DNA of 64,000 bases from Lunularia cruciata (GCA_948567375.1 OX419760.1:64042911-64106910); one strand, 5' to 3'. Shown: positions 45,481 through 59,139, counted from the first letter of the stretch. Made by a program: numbers and translations. The notes: a model not told the origin generated them from the sequence alone.

Positions 45481-48440
45481 TAGGGTTCAAGACCGTAAGG
45501 CCCAAGGCTCATACTAGCTTGTTCAACCTGTCTGAGTATAGGAGGCACAAATCTCAGCAGATGGGTGGTTGACTTCTCCGTTCTTGAACCTAGTAAAGGA
45601 TGGTTGATTAATTGTGTATGAATTTGTCTCAAGTCATGTTGTAATGAGCAGAAGAACTTTTGAAATAATCGGGAGCTTTGTTATGATCATTCAGTAATTG
45701 AGAGAGAATGACTCTTTCTTGTAATGCAATTTCAAGACAATTGATGTGATATAGTGTGTCTCAAGTACTCCAAGTGAGAGCCTTCTAATGTGATTCTCAA
45801 TGTCTAGGTCAAGTTTCATTTGGTGTTTAGTGTGTGATTGTAGAAATTTATCACAATTGATAATAGAGGTGTAAGTGATTATTTGAGAGATTTTGTGAAT
45901 TCATCTAGGTTGACTCCCCTTCTTGTTATGGTGACATCCCTCCACATAGAATTCTCTTGATTGGTTTATTGATCAAGTTTGTGAACAAAGGTTGCCAAGT
46001 AAACTTTGCAATCTTTGTTTGCATTCATTAGTTTGAGTTCCATTTTAGAAGGTCAATTATTGGAAGTGATAAAGGCTTGAGTAAGAGGTTGTAGTGTGTT
46101 TAGGAGGTTGAATTTTGTCCAAGATAAGAATGGTGATACATAGCACAGCTCACAAAACTATAAGCATATTCATGGGAGAACCTTGGAGGCCAAAACTCAC
46201 TAGAAGCAATGGTTACAATCTTTCAAGGAAGTTCATTGATAACCAAGACTCCATCTTGTCCTATGTGTATCTAAGATGAAAAGTAGACCTTAGGGTCAAG
46301 CAAAAATGCCTTGCAAGCCTCATGGTTCCAAGGAACTCCTTCTAGACCTCTATTGTTGGAATTATGATAAGAAGGAATTTTTGTGCAGTTAAAAGGAGTT
46401 ACTAGAGGTAATAAATAACAATTGGTAATAAATTGTATTTGGAAATGAAAAATAAAACCAGAAAATGTCAATGAAAAATGGAACCTTGAACTAGTGAACA
46501 AAAACAGAAATTGACAAGTAAATTTGATCGTAAAGCAATCAATATCCTCCTATGTGGAAGGAGGTGTCACCTTAGTGAGAAGGGGTGTCAACCTAGACTA
46601 ACCTTTTTATGAAATATTTGCTAAATCTCTACTATTGGTATTATGATAAAAAGGGATTTTTGGTGGGAAAGATGATGATTTATTGAGGAAGGGATCTTTT
46701 ATAGCGCCATCTCTTGGTGCATCTCTTGTGTGAGTAATCCCTCATTCAATCTCCTTCTTTGAGAATTGGAATTTGAACCAAAGTGGTTATAATTTGAGAA
46801 TCAGTGATTTTGTTTGCTCCTTTTAGCCTTCTCCTTTGAGGTTCCAATTCCAGCTCCATATTACCAAGAATAGAAATCTGCTCTGCTTGGAAATCTGCTC
46901 CCATATATGATTCACGGGGATGCAATAAGTATTACATTAAATTCTAAGTCTTAGTATATTCTAAGATTTAACTGAGAATATTAGTGATTTTTAATGAAGT
47001 ATACCCAATTCTATCTCACCCAAAAATGGACCTTCTCAATGTATATGGACCATATATGTTGAAACCTTCCTAGTTTATAAAGGCCATCATTCTGATCATG
47101 GTGAAACCAACCTTAATCCTTCAGTAACTTAGTGTGACGACATGAGGGCTAGTGTTGAATCTATCAAGTACTCATATATGGAACTCCAAACAAGATACAT
47201 GCCATAGGTTGGGCTTGTTAAAACCATAAGCAATGTACTATTGGATAGACGGGATTCCAAAGGAGTATATTTGGCTTTAGTCTTCTTCTTTGATCTATCC
47301 TAGAATTGGATGGAAAGAATTACTTTGACAGGTTGGAGTTTATTGACTTGCAAGGGTTCATCAACAATGATTCTCAAATCAATTAGTTTTAGTAGTACTT
47401 CAATTATTGTGTTTGAATAATGCACATACCCTTTAAGTTGAAAGGGTATACCAAAACTCTTAGCAAGCAAAAACACCCATAGGTATAAAGAGCTGCATAT
47501 GAGCTATTAGTTACCTTTTAAATGACCTCATAGATTTTTGTGTATGTGTGTTTCATCCTTAATAATATCAAAACATGGGATTTGTGCATTACTCACAAAA
47601 CTAAAACTAAAATTAAAGATATTATATTGTCTTGTCTTGTAAATCATTTTTTAGGTATACTTCCCTTCTTCTCCTTTTTGCTAATTTTCTATGACATCTA
47701 GATTAAAGCTCTATTCAAATATAGGTTTCTTTATGGTACTTATTCATAAGAAGTAGATAGCAATGAGGTTGCAAAAGCAAAACTTAAGGTTCCAGTTCCA
47801 ACTTCAATTGCCCTTAACTCAAGAGTAATATCTCCACTATCTCTAAGTATTGATGGTGGCCCTTTGTTGGGGCCTATATCCATTCTGTCAAATATTGACA
47901 AATGCTTCAATATGCTTTATTCATTACTTTTCATGTAGGTAGCATGAAATTTGGTGTTTTTACTCACATTTCAAGACTTCATTCCACCTACATGAAGAGA
48001 AACCCATACATGTCAATACATATTCCATATATTATGAATTAGAATATATTTTTGTCTACCATCTTCTTCTTGTTGTAAGGTAGCCATCTAATGAGACGAA
48101 GTAGTCATCTTTGTTGCTAACTAGTCTCTGCATTCATATGTTTCACATAGTGATTATGGATTACTCCATAATCTTCATGCTTGATGTAGTGATGCCTTTG
48201 GCATGTTCTCATATTCTACAAAAACAAACAAGAAACTAGAAACCTCTCCTCTCAAGGACAAATATGATTACTTTTAAATGTATTTTTTGCTATTGCTTCC
48301 CAAATATAACACCTATAGGACCACACAATGTTACCAATGCTGTACACAAGTTTTTTGTTTCTTCTCTACTTCCAACAATCAACATAAACTTCAAATGATC
48401 CACTACATGTATAATCTATAACAAAATTTAGTTTGAACAA
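45481..48440. other. Intergenic DNA with a large inverted repeat
   Basis: No coding gene is recognised. The main structure is the inverted repeat at 45840-46655. The rest, including 46660-48440, shows only short A/T-rich frames with no domain I can name. Confidence 0.5.
45840..46655. repeat. Inverted repeat, arms ~220 bp
   Basis: The left arm (about 45840-46065) contains catctaggttgactcccctt, ggtgacatccctccacatag and tttgagttccatttta. The right arm (about 46430-46655) contains these blocks in reverse complement and reverse order (ctatgtggaaggaggtgtcacc, gaaggggtgtcaacctaga, aaaatggaacc). The arms are imperfect. A short direct repeat around an attatgataa core (46347-46383 and 46626-46662) overlaps the structure. 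Could be a worn foldback or MITE-like element, or two copies of one repeat in opposite orientation. Confidence 0.6.
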
Positions 48441-48449
48441 TCTACAACC

Positions 48450-50030
48450 TCTACAAGAACAAGTATATAGCTCACTTGCTGAAGCGCAAGCTTTAATTGA
48501 GAACCATGCCGTAGCTCATGGATACACAATAAGTCATTTACATAGCAAAGTGTCAAAGTCAAGGGATATATAAAAAAATCATGGTTGTATTCCATGCATG
48601 GGTAGGATTACAAGAACAACTATGTGTTCCTCATAGACAACAATAGGAACTGCAAATTAAGCATACGTGCCGTTAACTGTCTATGGGATGTTGTCATTCA
48701 ACAAGAAACAAGTGGACAACAATGGTTAGTTCAAGTCAAGAACGGCTTGCACAACTACAAGGCCATTGTAGATGTTGCAACATATCCTTGATCTTGCATT
48801 TTTTCAGAAACAAGCCTTGCAACCATCAAGGAGATCTCAAGCATTGGAGATCTCAAGCATTGTCAACAACAACCCAATATTTTCTTGACGGCCAAAGATA
48901 TATACAATTCAAAGGGAATGGAATGAAACATGCAACTAGTAAGGAGAATGCCAATTAAAGCCTTACTGAGCATGATTCAAGAGGATGGTATTTTTCACAA
49001 TTATGTGCAATGACATGAATAGGTGAGTCACTAAATTTTTTTTTGCACCACCCATAACAATTACATTGTCCAAGAGTTTCAATAAGTTCTTATGGATTTA
49101 TAAGATGAACAAATTTGGAATGCCTCTTTTGCATGTTGTAGGTATGACATCAACAAACACTGCATTTTTGCTTGCTTTTTGTTTCAGGAGTGAAGAACCA
49201 AAGTAGATTATATGTAGGCTTCAGACAACATCAAGAATAATGTCTTGCCCCTACCTAATTCTATGAGGTCATTGTTAATAACCTTGAGCTAGCCATCAAG
49301 TTAGAAATTTCAAGACTTGTTCCTTCTATCATAAATCTTATTTGTGCATGACATATCTCCAAAAAAAATTTCAAATTTGAAGAAGAAATTTGCCATGCAA
49401 GAACAATGGACAAAATTTATTGGAATGTATTAGTTGCAAGTTTTGATGAAAGATCTTTTGTAGAGAGTTGGCATAGTATGCACTTGAAGTTTGTGGAGCA
49501 CTTAAATGGTCATGTAATTTTTTACATCATGAATACATGAGTTTTCCACAAAGAGTATTTTTTCAAAGCTTGGACAAAGTTTTCTCTTCATCTTGGGCAC
49601 CTTGTTACCTCATGTGTGGAAGGAAAACACTCTTTTCTCAAGAATTGGATTGGTATTTCCTCCAGAGATATTAAAGATATGGTAGAAAAGCTTATGCTCT
49701 CCATTCAACGTTAAGAGCATGTTATTCACCAAAAGATAGCATTTGATAGTAGGCATATATTGTTGAGCCATACTCACTTTATATGAAGTAATGTCCACCA
49801 TAAGATGTCCACACTGTAAGATCTTACACTTTGCACTCAAAAAGGCATATGATAAGCTATGTGAATCACAACATTTAAATGGAATCATGGAATGCACACA
49901 TACTTATCAAAGGGCAAATGGGAATACCTTGTGCTCATTTCTTGAGAGTGCTTTTGGATGTAGTTAGAGTGTTGTTTATGAACCACTTTCATCCGTATTG
50001 GTGGTTGATAAGATCCTAACCACATGACCA
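48450..50030 (+). pseudogene. Mutator-like (MULE/FAR1-type) transposase relic
   Basis: Several in-order blocks, spread over frames, match MULE transposases. 48640-48780 encodes a zinc-type N-terminal segment (NCKLSIRAVNCLWDVVIQ, then WLVQVKNGLHNYK). 48855-49000 reads QQPNIFLTAKDIYNSKGME and RRMPIKALLSMIQEDGIFHN. 49030-49200 holds the catalytic-domain start (YKMNKFGMPLLHVVGMTSTN, then TAFLLAFCFRSEEPK). 49440-49720 reads SFVESWHSMHLKFVEHLNGH, KAWTKFSLHLGHLVTSCVEG and KNWIGISSRDIKDMVEKLML. 49905-50000 reads GIPCAHFLRVLLDVV and NHFHPYWW, the SWIM-like end. In-frame stops (for example after KGME) and several frame changes show it is dead. No terminal inverted repeats were found by eye, so it may derive from a transposon or from a domesticated FAR1-like host gene. 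Confidence 0.75.
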
Positions 50031-51273
50031 AGAAAATCATGTGCCAATATTCAATGAAATGCTTGAATAGCTCATGACAAGATACCTCAAACTCATGTTG
50101 CATCAACAACATTTATGACAAGAGCAAATTTGACAAATTTCTCAACAACAAGTATTCATTGTTCACAACCCTAAAATGGTGTGTATGTATGGTTGTCCTA
50201 TGGGTACTATAGCTATAGCTAGACAATAACGCAAGAAGCAATTCTTTTTCTTTTGAGTATATCAAGGAAAATCAACAATGTAGGAGATGTATTGTTTGCT
50301 GATTGCCAAGGCACACGCATAAAACTTATACATTTTTCAATTCTTGTGAGTTGAAATTGACTAAATAGAGTTGGTAACATAGTAACTTAGCAAATTGATG
50401 TTCTTAAATAGTGGTTGTTATGAGGTCTTTTAGTATGGTAGTTTGCAAATCTCTAATTGTAGAAGTTGGATTCAAGTGCATGACAAAGACAACAAGGTCG
50501 TGTACTTGTGGAAAAGTGTTGAATTGTGTTGGATTAACTTTCAACACCAACATCCTTGTCCATTCCTTGAAGATAATAATTATCATGTCATCATACTATA
50601 CTTGAACCTGATAGGAAGTGATTATTTCATCCTCCATTTTGTTGTACCTAGCCCTTTTATTGACTCATCCAAAAGCATACACTTCTTTCCTTCTTATAAT
50701 GTCTCTTCATCTTCTACGCAACCATGGAGGTTAAACCCATCAGATTTTCTCTATTGGAATTTTTTGAGCCAATCTTTCTATGTTTCACCCATAACTATCC
50801 ATGTCTATATGGTTATTATGCAAGTGCTTTTATTTGCTTCTAATATTGATTCTTTTGCCTGCTAACAACAAACTTCAAGTTGCTTTAGTTTGTTCAACTT
50901 TCTTTTCTTTCCATCAAGTGTTCTTGTTATAATCATTTTGGTGTTGACATAGATTATTCCTTATGTGTCTATAGTGCCTTTAGTATATTAAGTGTATTTT
51001 TATTCTTGTTGTCCAAATGGCTTCTGTGCACCCTTACTCTTATACTCTAAAGCATTCCACAATACAATACTTCCTTCAGTATTTTGATCATCTTAAATGT
51101 TAATGGATGTCCTTGATACTTTCAAGGATATTTGTTCTTCTGGATTGTGGTAGGATTAGAGCTATACTAGACAAACATATCCCTTCAAGCAAGCATAGGA
51201 AAACTCTATCTTGCTTTATATGTGTCTAATGCTTCCTGAAAATATAAATAAATCATTTTTCATACATACCTAT

Positions 51274-51371
<98 letters not shown>

Positions 51372-53000
51372 CATACTTCCATGGTATTTTCTTTTCATAT
51401 ACTTGCATGGTAATTACATTTTGCATGATCTTGAGATAGTGCTTTGTATATTTTTTCTTCACAAACAATCTTTCCTCTTTTGCATTACTTCCTCTGACCT
51501 AAATATTTTTGTTCATCTTTAGATAGATACATATTAACTCAAACTTGTTTAGAGTCTTGCTCTCAATTTACTTTCCACCTCTCCATTTACTTTCCTTCTC
51601 TCTAAGTTTAACCTTCCTTTGCATTCTACAAATCTAAGATAAAAGGAACTCAAGTGGTCATTCTTAAGGATGTTTTTTTCCGTGGCTTCCAAAATTTTCT
51701 TTTGTTAGATTAATATGATTGCATCTCATGTTAATGATACTATCATAGCAATCAAATACATTAACTCACTAGCTAATGAGCATATGGTTCAACTGTCTTT
51801 CTTAAACTTCCCTTTCAACTCCTAAATTTGAAACTTGGCAAGTTCAACTTTTTTCCTTTTGTAGTCAATTTTCATCTTTGTTTGTTAGATGATGAATTTC
51901 CCCTTCCACTTTGCATCTTCTTCATCTCCTTCCTTGCAAACTTTGCATTTATCTTGTAGTGGTAGATTGGAGCATACCTTCTCCTCATCAGTCCCTTGCA
52001 ATTTTGGATATTTAGCCATTTCCTTGCATATTTGGCACAACCTCAATTAGGTTCAAGAACATAGAAGTCAAGAAGTCAACCACTTGTCTATAAAGACTTG
52101 TGATTCCTATATTCAAACCAGTCAAAACAGCTAGTCCATGCCTTGGACTTTAAACTGCATACTCAATGGATCAAGAAGAAGTAAATACTGAATTCAAACA
52201 AGCCTCAAGCCTTAGGCATTTTTCCTCAACTGTACACATAAGGGCACAAAGGAAGTGAACAAAGAAAGCATTTGGAAAAATGGTGAAAAGCACCCAATAG
52301 AAAATTGATCAATAAAAACATACAAATCAGATCGATTAATTATTCATAAGCATAATAACTTGACTTAGAAGGTTCAGATATTGCAAAAAATGTTCTTACA
52401 CCTCATGTCTTATCCCAATTCCTCTTATCCACATACATCTCAAATTTCCATCTTGACACAAAATATCAAATTTTGTACACATTTGCAATAATTTCCTATC
52501 CTTCTTGTTATCTTGTGATTGGGTGAGGCATCCGCATAGGATAACAAGAAAAATTAGAAGACCCCATCAAGCCATGCAAGAATAAAAGCATGAGGTAAAA
52601 TGGGGCTAAGTGCCATTTTTGTTTTTCATTTTTGTCTTCCAATCATTCTTGCTATCCTACATGGGTCAATTCTCTTCTTTAATGCCAAGGCCAAGTTTGG
52701 GCCCTTAATATAAATTCCTCATTCACAAGATCATTTTTGAAGTATGTGTCCACAACACCACTCCTAAGAACCCTGATTGAATTTTAAACCCACAACATCC
52801 AAGTGCATAAGTTTGACTCAACCAAACACTAAATCACTCTAAACCTTGTGACCTTTGTAAATAATGTTTCCACATCATCACTCTGAATAACCCCTACTTG
52901 AGTAATAAACCCACAACATCCAAGTGACTCAAGTACACACAAAATCTTATGACTTAAGAGTGACTCATCCATGAGTCCTCAATTCATCATAGTACTTTGT
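50031..53000. other. A/T-rich intergenic DNA
   Basis: No supported gene. Frames at 50411-50865 have no recognisable domain. Contains a long TA microsatellite (51277-51369). The rest is A/T-rich with pyrimidine runs on the plus strand near 51550-51620. Confidence 0.5.
51277..51369. repeat. Long TA microsatellite
   Basis: About 46 uninterrupted TA units; the frames read through it (runs of Tyr-Ile) are artefacts. Confidence 0.95.
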
Positions 53001-53406
53001 GAGGAGAAAAATTCTGCTCTATCTTGCTTACATTTTGGGGTAGTGTTCAAAACTCTTATTCTCTCAATTGTTTGTCTTGATCTCTTCTCTCAAGTGCCAA
53101 TGAAAATTCACCATCTTTGTACATTACTCTAATTTCAATCCACTCTCTAGGTTTCAATCTATCAAAGTAGGTCCTTGAGATATTGTGGAGTTGAATGACA
53201 CTTCCTTTATTACTTGTAAAAGTGGTAGAACAAAAGAGTAATGAACAATCTGGAGAATGTTTGTGCCAAGAGAAAGTAGGAAGAGTGATTGTAACTGAAC
53301 CATGGTGTGGCTACCATGCCGTTAGCAATCATAACTAAGCCATGGTGCAGCTACCATGCAGTGTAAGTGAACAACCACATGGCGAGTGAACCGCCATGTT
53401 GTAACA
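53001..53406 (-). repeat. Probable 3' LTR of Copia element F (inner end at 53406)
   Basis: On the minus strand a purine tract (taaggaaggaggga, 53407-53420) is followed at once by TGTTACAACATGG, a typical LTR start. An aataaa-type signal lies near 53200-53215. The outer end is not fixed because the partner LTR is outside the window. The LTR holds two 18-bp near-palindromes of the type catggtgcagctaccatg at 53301-53318 and 53341-53358, in 40-bp spaced units. Confidence 0.5.
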
Positions 53407-56003
53407 TCCCTCCTTCCTTATTAACAAAGGTGTTTTATATGTTGGAAGGAGGTCAATGTCAATGTCGGGTGCAGTCAAGAAGGAGGTGCATCTCAAGATT
53501 AGCAAGAAGTATATATAATAAGAGCTAGGTATGAGGAAGTTGTTGTGAACTTGAGGCTATAGAGAGGTCAATCATTTGGAAAAGCCATGGTATTTGAGTG
53601 ATAATAATTGGAGCTTGCTCTATTTGAGTTTGGATCATGTGTGATGTTTACGGAGAAAATGAGAGTGAGATTACAAACGAGACTATGAAGTGATAGTCCA
53701 AAATAGGCAAGCTAAGATGTAGTTGTGCCACTAGTGGTAGTGTTGTTAGTCAAGAAACTAGAGAGGGATTGCAAGGATTGAAAGAAAGGTCTAGGAAGTT
53801 ATGAGGTCCAAAGAAGGGGGGTTGAGACCAATGTGGGCACAAAGAGTAATAGTGTGAGGCCCAAGAAGTACTTTAGTAAGAGAATATGTAATTTTTTTTT
53901 ATGGGAATCAGTTCTAATAAGACAAGTCCTTTGGTGACAATATCTTTGATGTAGTGATGATGAACGTCAATGTGTTTCATTTGAGTGAAGGCAACAACAC
54001 TTGCATTCAAGGCTTGATATCACTCTACAACTATCAACATAGATGATTACTAGTCCACTGAAGTTGCTTATAGAGGTAAGAAAGTTATGTGGCTTCTTGG
54101 ATTGCAGCAGCAAGAGCATAGTACTTAGCTTCAATAGTTGAAAGTGCAATGACATTTTGTTTCTTGGAGAACCAAATAACAGCAGTACCATCGAAAAGAA
54201 GAAGTACACTGCTATATGATTTGCAAGAGGATTGCTAGTTGGCCCAATCTGCATCTGCATAAACATCTAAGGTGGGTGTGGTTTGAGACATCAAGTAGGT
54301 AAGAAAATAGTCAATTGTGCCAATAATGTAGCAATATATATATATATAAGAGCTACCCAATGTCCATCTGTTGGATGAGATGAATGATGAGCAAGTAAAG
54401 ATAGACTATGAGCAATGTCTGGGCATGTACAAGTTGCAACATATTTGAGTTTGCCAAGAAGTTGTCAAAATGGGTTCTTTGCTCTTGACATTGTGTTGTT
54501 AGTTGTGGTAAGTTGAGTTCTAGGAATAAAGAGTGCGCAAATGGAGTGCATGTTTGCAAGATTTTCCTAAAAGAGTACTTGTTTGAGGTAGCTAGTTTGA
54601 TTAATGGTGACACTACTAGTGCCTTGGCAGATAATCTCAAGGCCATGCAGGTAGCATGGTGAACCAACATTTTTTTATGTCAAATTTGCAAGCAAGACGT
54701 TGTTTGATAATAATGAGTAGTGAAAGAAGAGTTTATGCTAAGAAGAATATCATCCACGCATGAAATGAGATGCAATGATTATCCATTTTTTAGGAGATGA
54801 AACAAGCACTTATCATAAGATGATATAGTAAAACTTATGTTTAGTAGTCTGATTCTAATGTTTTGAGCCACTCATGACCAGATTGTCATAGATCATAGAG
54901 TGCTTTTTGTAACTTCTAGATAGTCCCAACTATGGTATAACCGAATGGTGGTGCTAGATAAGCATCATGCTTGAGAGTCATGCTCAGGTAAGTTGTGAAT
55001 ACATCCAACTGCTCAACAATGAGCCCATGTATTTCCACCATCCCGTGTAAGATTTTGAATATTGGCCATAGAAGCAACCTGTGCAAAAGTGGTCCCGTAG
55101 TCAATGCTAGTGATTTGAGTGAAGCATTGTGTAGCCTTGTGCTTGCAGACAAGATTTGTATCTTTTGATAACTCCATGTGCATTGATCTTGATTTTGTAG
55201 ACCCAATTGGAATGGGTGACATTGGAAGAGGGAGGTAAGTTGGAGCTTGGCATTTCTATAAATACTTACATTTGAATAAGTGCATGATATTCAGCTTGCA
55301 TAATATCAATCCATTATGTTGCATTGGTACTTCTAAGATCTAAAGTAGAGGATGTTGGTTCAAGGGAGTGTGATAATGTGCCTTCACTATCATCAGCTGA
55401 TTGTGAAATGTTGTTGTTGTTAGAGTCAGTTGTTGCACTAGTAGCGTATTTTGTTGCAAGTACCAACAAGATGGCTATGTAGTTCTAGTGGATCTGTGCA
55501 AAGCATCAACAAGTAGTGGTAGTAAATTTTTTGGCGTTATAGTCAATGCTATTACTAGAGGAAGACCAGGTACATCATCATTAATCAAATTGGATTCTTT
55601 TGCATTGTTGTTGAAGAAGTCCTAAAGTTCATTACGACTAGTGTCATCTTCAATTGCCATAGGCTACGGTGTGATGTGCTCCATGAAGCAAGCAGGATGT
55701 GAGCAGATTCATTTCTTTATATATGGAATGTAGAAGATGTAGCCGCTTGTTCCATAGCCAGTGAAGATTCCTTTGATTGCACATGAGTCAAATTTTCCTA
55801 AGGTATGCAGGTCATCAAGTATGAATATTTGGCATCCTCATGTGTGGAGGTGTTCCAAATCAAGTTTAACACCACTCAATGCCTCCCATAGTGTATAACC
55901 ATAGATTTATGAGTTAGGACTTTGATGTTGTAAATATATTGTGGTTAAATTTTTGCATGTTGAGTAGACATCTTGTTTTGTAGTTTGCATCATAGCTCTT
56001 GCT
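53407..56003 (-). mobile_element. Ty1/Copia element F, 3' part
   Basis: From right to left on the minus strand: the integrase C-terminal side up to about 55998 (reading RAMMQTTKQDVYS), RT at about 54.7-55.3 kb, and RNase H at about 53.93-54.3 kb (VVAFTQMKHIDVHHHYIKDI, preceded by a YADADW-like segment). The polyprotein end and a short 3' region lead to a purine tract at 53407-53420. Element E interrupts F at 56004. Worn, with many interruptions; fossil. Confidence 0.75.
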
Positions 56004-56263
56004 TGTTGGTCCAATTCAATATACACAAGAAATGCATGCACCATGTTTGACACAAGAAATTATGTGATGCTATGGACATAGCCTCAATGAGGTGAAACTC
56101 ATTGAGGCTATGTCTGTGGGAACACACAAGTAGCTTTACTAAAAATGAGACTAATGTGTCATGGGGAGCTTCTACTAGCTCTTCATATAGTAGTCTAGCC
56201 CTAGTCTAACTAACCACAATTAGAATAACTCAAGTTACTCAAGACCTGAGTTAACTCCTAACA
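56004..56263 (-). repeat. 3' LTR of Copia E
   Basis: 260 bp, TG...CA; pairs with 62459-62696. It contains a small inverted segment (cctcaatgaggtgaaactcattgagg) near 56092-56118 that is not matched in the other LTR. The purine tract gggagagat (minus strand) adjoins it at about 56264-56273. Confidence 0.88.
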
Positions 56264-56269
56264 ATCTCT

Positions 56270-57960
56270 CCCTTGACTCATGTCTTGGGATCCTTAACCT
56301 CTATAACTTATTTGATTACTTTGCAGGAAGTCCTAGAAGGAAACCTAACATGAACTAGGTCCTTCTATGAACTAGAGTTAACTAGAACTAAACCGTAGCC
56401 TAAATAGGAAAGAGTAAAATCATATATATATACGCACACACACAACATAATTGTTAGAATACTCTACTCGTGCCCATATTCACTACTTGCAATTTGGCAC
56501 AATGTCTCAAAAGTCTTTCCAAGGAAATCACTTTGGTAAAAGCAACATCAAGATGAGCTTACACTCAATCTAGATCAATCAATTTTTCAAATACAGCTTA
56601 TCTAAGAAAATGATACTTGATGTTGATGTGTTTCACTCTACTGTCCATGACCTGATTTATAGCTAGATATAAAGTACTTTGGCTATCACAATGAAGATTC
56701 ACAATGTCATGTGTCAATTGCATCTCTATGATAAGCCTGTCCAACCAAATTGCTTCCTTTGTTGCTTCTGTAGGCACTACATACTCAGCTTTTATAATAG
56801 ATTAAGCTACACACTTGTGCAATGTAGATCTCCAACTTATGTATCCACCTCCAAGTATGAACACATACCCAATTGTAGATTTCCTCCCATCCAAATCTTA
56901 TCCACAGTCAACATCTACATAGCCAATAAGTGATTTGGCTATGTAGATGTTGTAGGATTTAAAATTGTAGGATTTAAAATCAAATGCAAGGCCAAAATCC
57001 AACATACCCTTGAGATATTTGATGATCCACTTCACCGCTTCCCAATGGATCCTCTTTGGATTTAACATTTATCTGCTAGTATTGCCCATAGCTAGAGCAA
57101 TGTCAAGCCAACTGAAAATCATCAAAAACATGAGACTTCACATTGCCTTGTCATAGACGATTTGGACCTCAAATCTTTCTCCATGGCATTTGTTGGACAA
57201 AGAGTTGATGAAAGCTTGAAGTGAGGAGCTAAAGGAGTACTCACAACCTTGAAATTCTCCATGTTAAATCTTGCAAGTACCTTTCTAGCATACTTCCCTT
57301 GAGTTAACCACAACTTCCCATCCTCCAAATTCCTTTGGATCTCCATTCCCAAAATCCTCCATTTTCTACCAAGATCTTTCATTCTAAACTCAAAACTCAA
57401 GAGAGCTTTGAGTTTATCAACATCAGATCTATTCCTAGCTGCAATAAGCATGTCATCCACATAGATTACCAAAAGAATGAAGCCAAAGACTTCATAACTC
57501 ACCTTTTTCATGTATACACAAGGATCAAACACACTCTATTTAAATCCTTGTGACCTCATGAAATCATCAAACCGCTTGTTCCATTGTTTAAGAGCTTGCT
57601 TCAATCCATACAAGGATTTTAGCAACCTACAAACCATGTCCTCTTGGCTTTTCTTCACAAAGCCCATAGGTTGGTCCATGAATATTGCTACATCTAAAGC
57701 CATAGAGGAAAATATTGACAACATCCATCTGATCTAAAGATAAGACCAAAGAAAGTCATAAGTACACATAATAAGCAAATAGTGGCATACTTAGCAACTA
57801 AAGAGTAGACCACATTGTAATCCACACCTTTTTCTTGTGTGAAGCCCTTGGCTACCTGCTTGGCTTTGTAGATCTTCTTTTCTCCATTAGTGGCACTATC
57901 TTTCAGTTTGTAGACCCACTTATTGTCCACCAGTTGTTGACGTTTTGGAAGCTTCACTAA
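56270..57960 (-). pseudogene. RT and RNase H of Copia E
   Basis: RT frames at 57694-57957 (KLPKRQQLVDNKWVYKLKD, then QVAKGFTQEKGVDYNVVYS) and 57122-57532 (VYMKKVSYEVFGFILLVIYV with the YVDDM catalytic block, then EFRMKDLGRKWRILGMEIQR). RNase H follows at about 56.6-57.1 kb (YVDVDCG-like, then DGRKSTIGYVF-like on the minus strand). Standard Copia order, with RT after integrase. Fossil. Confidence 0.82.
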
Positions 57961-57999
57961 CTCCTAAGTCTTGTTGTCAATCAATGATTGCATCTTTCT

Positions 58000-59110
58000 A
58001 TGCATTTTTCATTCCAGTCAAGCTTATCAATTGAAGCTAGATCTCCATTGTATGGAGAAGGTTCCTCTTCTTTGAAGATCAAAGCCATAATATCATCATC
58101 AAGAGAGATATCCTCATCTCCTAATTGTGTTGAATCAACCCATTTTCCAAAACATTAAAATGCATTAATAGAGCATCTAGATGTCTTCCTTATTTAAGAT
58201 TATGCTTGATCTTCTTGTGCTAACATATGTCAAAGGTTCACTAGTCTACTCATGCCCTTGTAATTCCTCAATTTGGAGAACTTGCTCCTTTGTGGGAGTG
58301 CCTCCATGTAGCTCATCATAAAAACCATCATAATTAATCTCCCCCTCAACAATATTTAGAGGAGATTCTCCCTTGTCAATATGAGGAGCTGGAGCTTTCT
58401 CCTCCTTAGTCAATGATCTAGACTCATTGAACAAAACATCTTTACTAACAATCAATTTACAAGTGAGGAGATTCCACAACTTGTAACCCGTCATGCCACT
58501 CTGGTAGCCAAGAAAAACACATTTCTTGGAAGTAAGATCCAACTTAGATCTACTTTCCTTGGGTATGATAAAATATGAATTACAGTCAAAGAGTACTAAA
58601 TGACTATAATCTACATGCAATTTGTGCCTCATCTCAAATAGTGTCATGTAATTAATCGCATTGGAAAGAGAAAGATTTACCAAATAAGTTGTAATGTCTA
58701 CCGCTTTAGCCCAAAATCCATGTGATAAACCTAATTGGCTCAACATACTCCTCATCCGCTCTAATAGTGTTTGATTGAGCCGCTCAACAACACCATTCTA
58801 CTATGGAGTATATATTGTAGTGAGATGGCAAGTTATCTTCTCTTGTTGACAGTACACCTCCAATTCTCTAAATGTGTATTCTTGCCATTATCTAATCATA
58901 GAAATTTCATTTTCTTACCAGTTGGGGTCTCAACTTAGGCTTTCTACTTCTTGAAAGTGACAAAGACCTTAGACTTCTATTATAGGAAATAAATCCACAC
59001 AAACCTCAAATAATCATTGATGAAAGATACATAGTTCCAGAATGTGGCGGAGTAGGGGATGGACCCTACATGTCACTATGTATATAATCAAGAGTCTCTT
59101 TGGAATTATG
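58000..59110 (-). pseudogene. Integrase of Copia E
   Basis: The minus-strand frame at 58246-58755 holds the integrase C-terminal side (MLSQLGLSHGFWAKAVDITT, KKCVFLGYQSGMTGYKLWNL). The catalytic core extends to about 59.1 kb. The segment to about 58.0 kb joins RT. Fossil. Confidence 0.78.
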
Positions 59111-59139
59111 AGTTCCAATGCCAAAAGCAATTTTATGTT

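Noticed and set aside
51211-51522. 103-aa frame rich in Tyr-Ile repeats
   Set aside because: It is the TA microsatellite read as codons; the opposite strand gives the same kind of frame.
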